Below are positions 63,988 through 64,000 of a DNA stretch of 64,000 nucleotides, one piece after another (the first letter of the stretch is position 1; every line of letters begins with the position of its first letter). A program made the position numbers and the translations under genes. The notes under the pieces were generated by a model. The model had not been told where the DNA came from, ran no database searches, and saw only the letters and a list, made by a program, of their open reading frames with translations. The DNA comes from Carboxylicivirga sp. (GTDB lineage: Bacteria; Bacteroidota; Bacteroidia; Bacteroidales; Marinilabiliaceae), in NCBI GenBank assembly GCA_025210475.1, contig JAOARW010000099.1, positions 42,867 to 106,866 of the forward strand. Direction: 5' to 3'.

Positions 63988-64000
63988 ATGAAAGGAAAAC
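63988..64000 (+). CDS. Possible start of the next gene (partial)
   Basis: ATG AAA GGA AAA runs off the right edge. It is preceded by 210 bp of AT-rich non-coding sequence, which fits the upstream region of a new gene. Four codons do not allow an assignment. Confidence 0.3.

Overview
The window reads as the chromosome of a member of the Bacteroidota. The evidence is a RagA/SusC-RagB/SusD pair with an STN-bearing receptor, an ECF sigma/FecR pair, DUF4843 and PKD-like lipoproteins, TlpA-type DUF4369/thioredoxin lipoproteins, Bacteroidota-style promoters (TTTG / TAnnTTTG) and corrin-ring gene fusions (cbiH-cbiC, cbiG-cbiF, cbiJ-cbiD). An oxygen-independent (early cobalt insertion) cobalamin pathway suggests an anaerobe or facultative anaerobe. 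The exact genus cannot be read from the sequence. No rRNA or tRNA gene was seen.

Layout. 1-4206 (minus): TonB-dependent receptor, YfiR-like periplasmic protein and a CHASE8-like/HAMP histidine kinase that runs off the left edge; they look like one sensory operon. 4548-27280: a probable 22.7 kb genomic island, bounded by a 21-bp direct repeat (20/21 identical) whose right copy is the last codons of mnmE. It holds an alpha/beta hydrolase, a GlcG/HbpS-like protein, an SDR and a frameshifted LysR regulator. It also holds an ECF sigma/FecR/SusC/SusD/lipoprotein/TlpA/M16 peptidase/beta-propeller locus, a decayed fic gene, a truncated tyrosine recombinase and a multi-HTH protein next to mnmE. 27261-28673 (minus): mnmE.

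28834-41646 (plus): a cobalamin riboswitch followed by an operon encoding every step from uroporphyrinogen III to cobyrinic acid (SirC, CobA, CbiX, CbiL, CbiH-CbiC, CbiE-CbiT, CbiG-CbiF, CbiJ-CbiD). After a 222-bp tandem duplication of a palindromic repeat comes the cobalt ECF transporter CbiMNQO. CbiA, CbiP and lower-ligand genes are not in the window.

41647-46500: dispersed repeat cassettes, a minus-strand gene of unknown function, an array of twelve 21-bp tandem repeats, a two-gene Kiwa anti-phage system (kwaA, kwaB), gene debris and small membrane proteins. This is the most accessory-looking part outside the island. 46566-63777: ordinary chromosomal genes, including a WYL regulator with an alpha/beta hydrolase, a TlpA-like lipoprotein, a large M48 peptidase, lgt, a SF1 helicase with a nuclease-like tail, DUF2007, SIMPL, DUF2200, DUF2157, GDYXXLXY and YdeI-type proteins. 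A second pair of dispersed repeat cassettes lies here, as does a second copy of a ~105-bp leader found first at 45.8 kb.

Most notable: the mnmE-targeted island with nearly intact attachment repeats but a broken integrase; the Kiwa pair beside a phased 21-bp repeat array; a YfiR protein paired with a histidine kinase whose input half resembles YfiN; the LysR gene broken by one base in a T tract; and the duplicated leader sequence.
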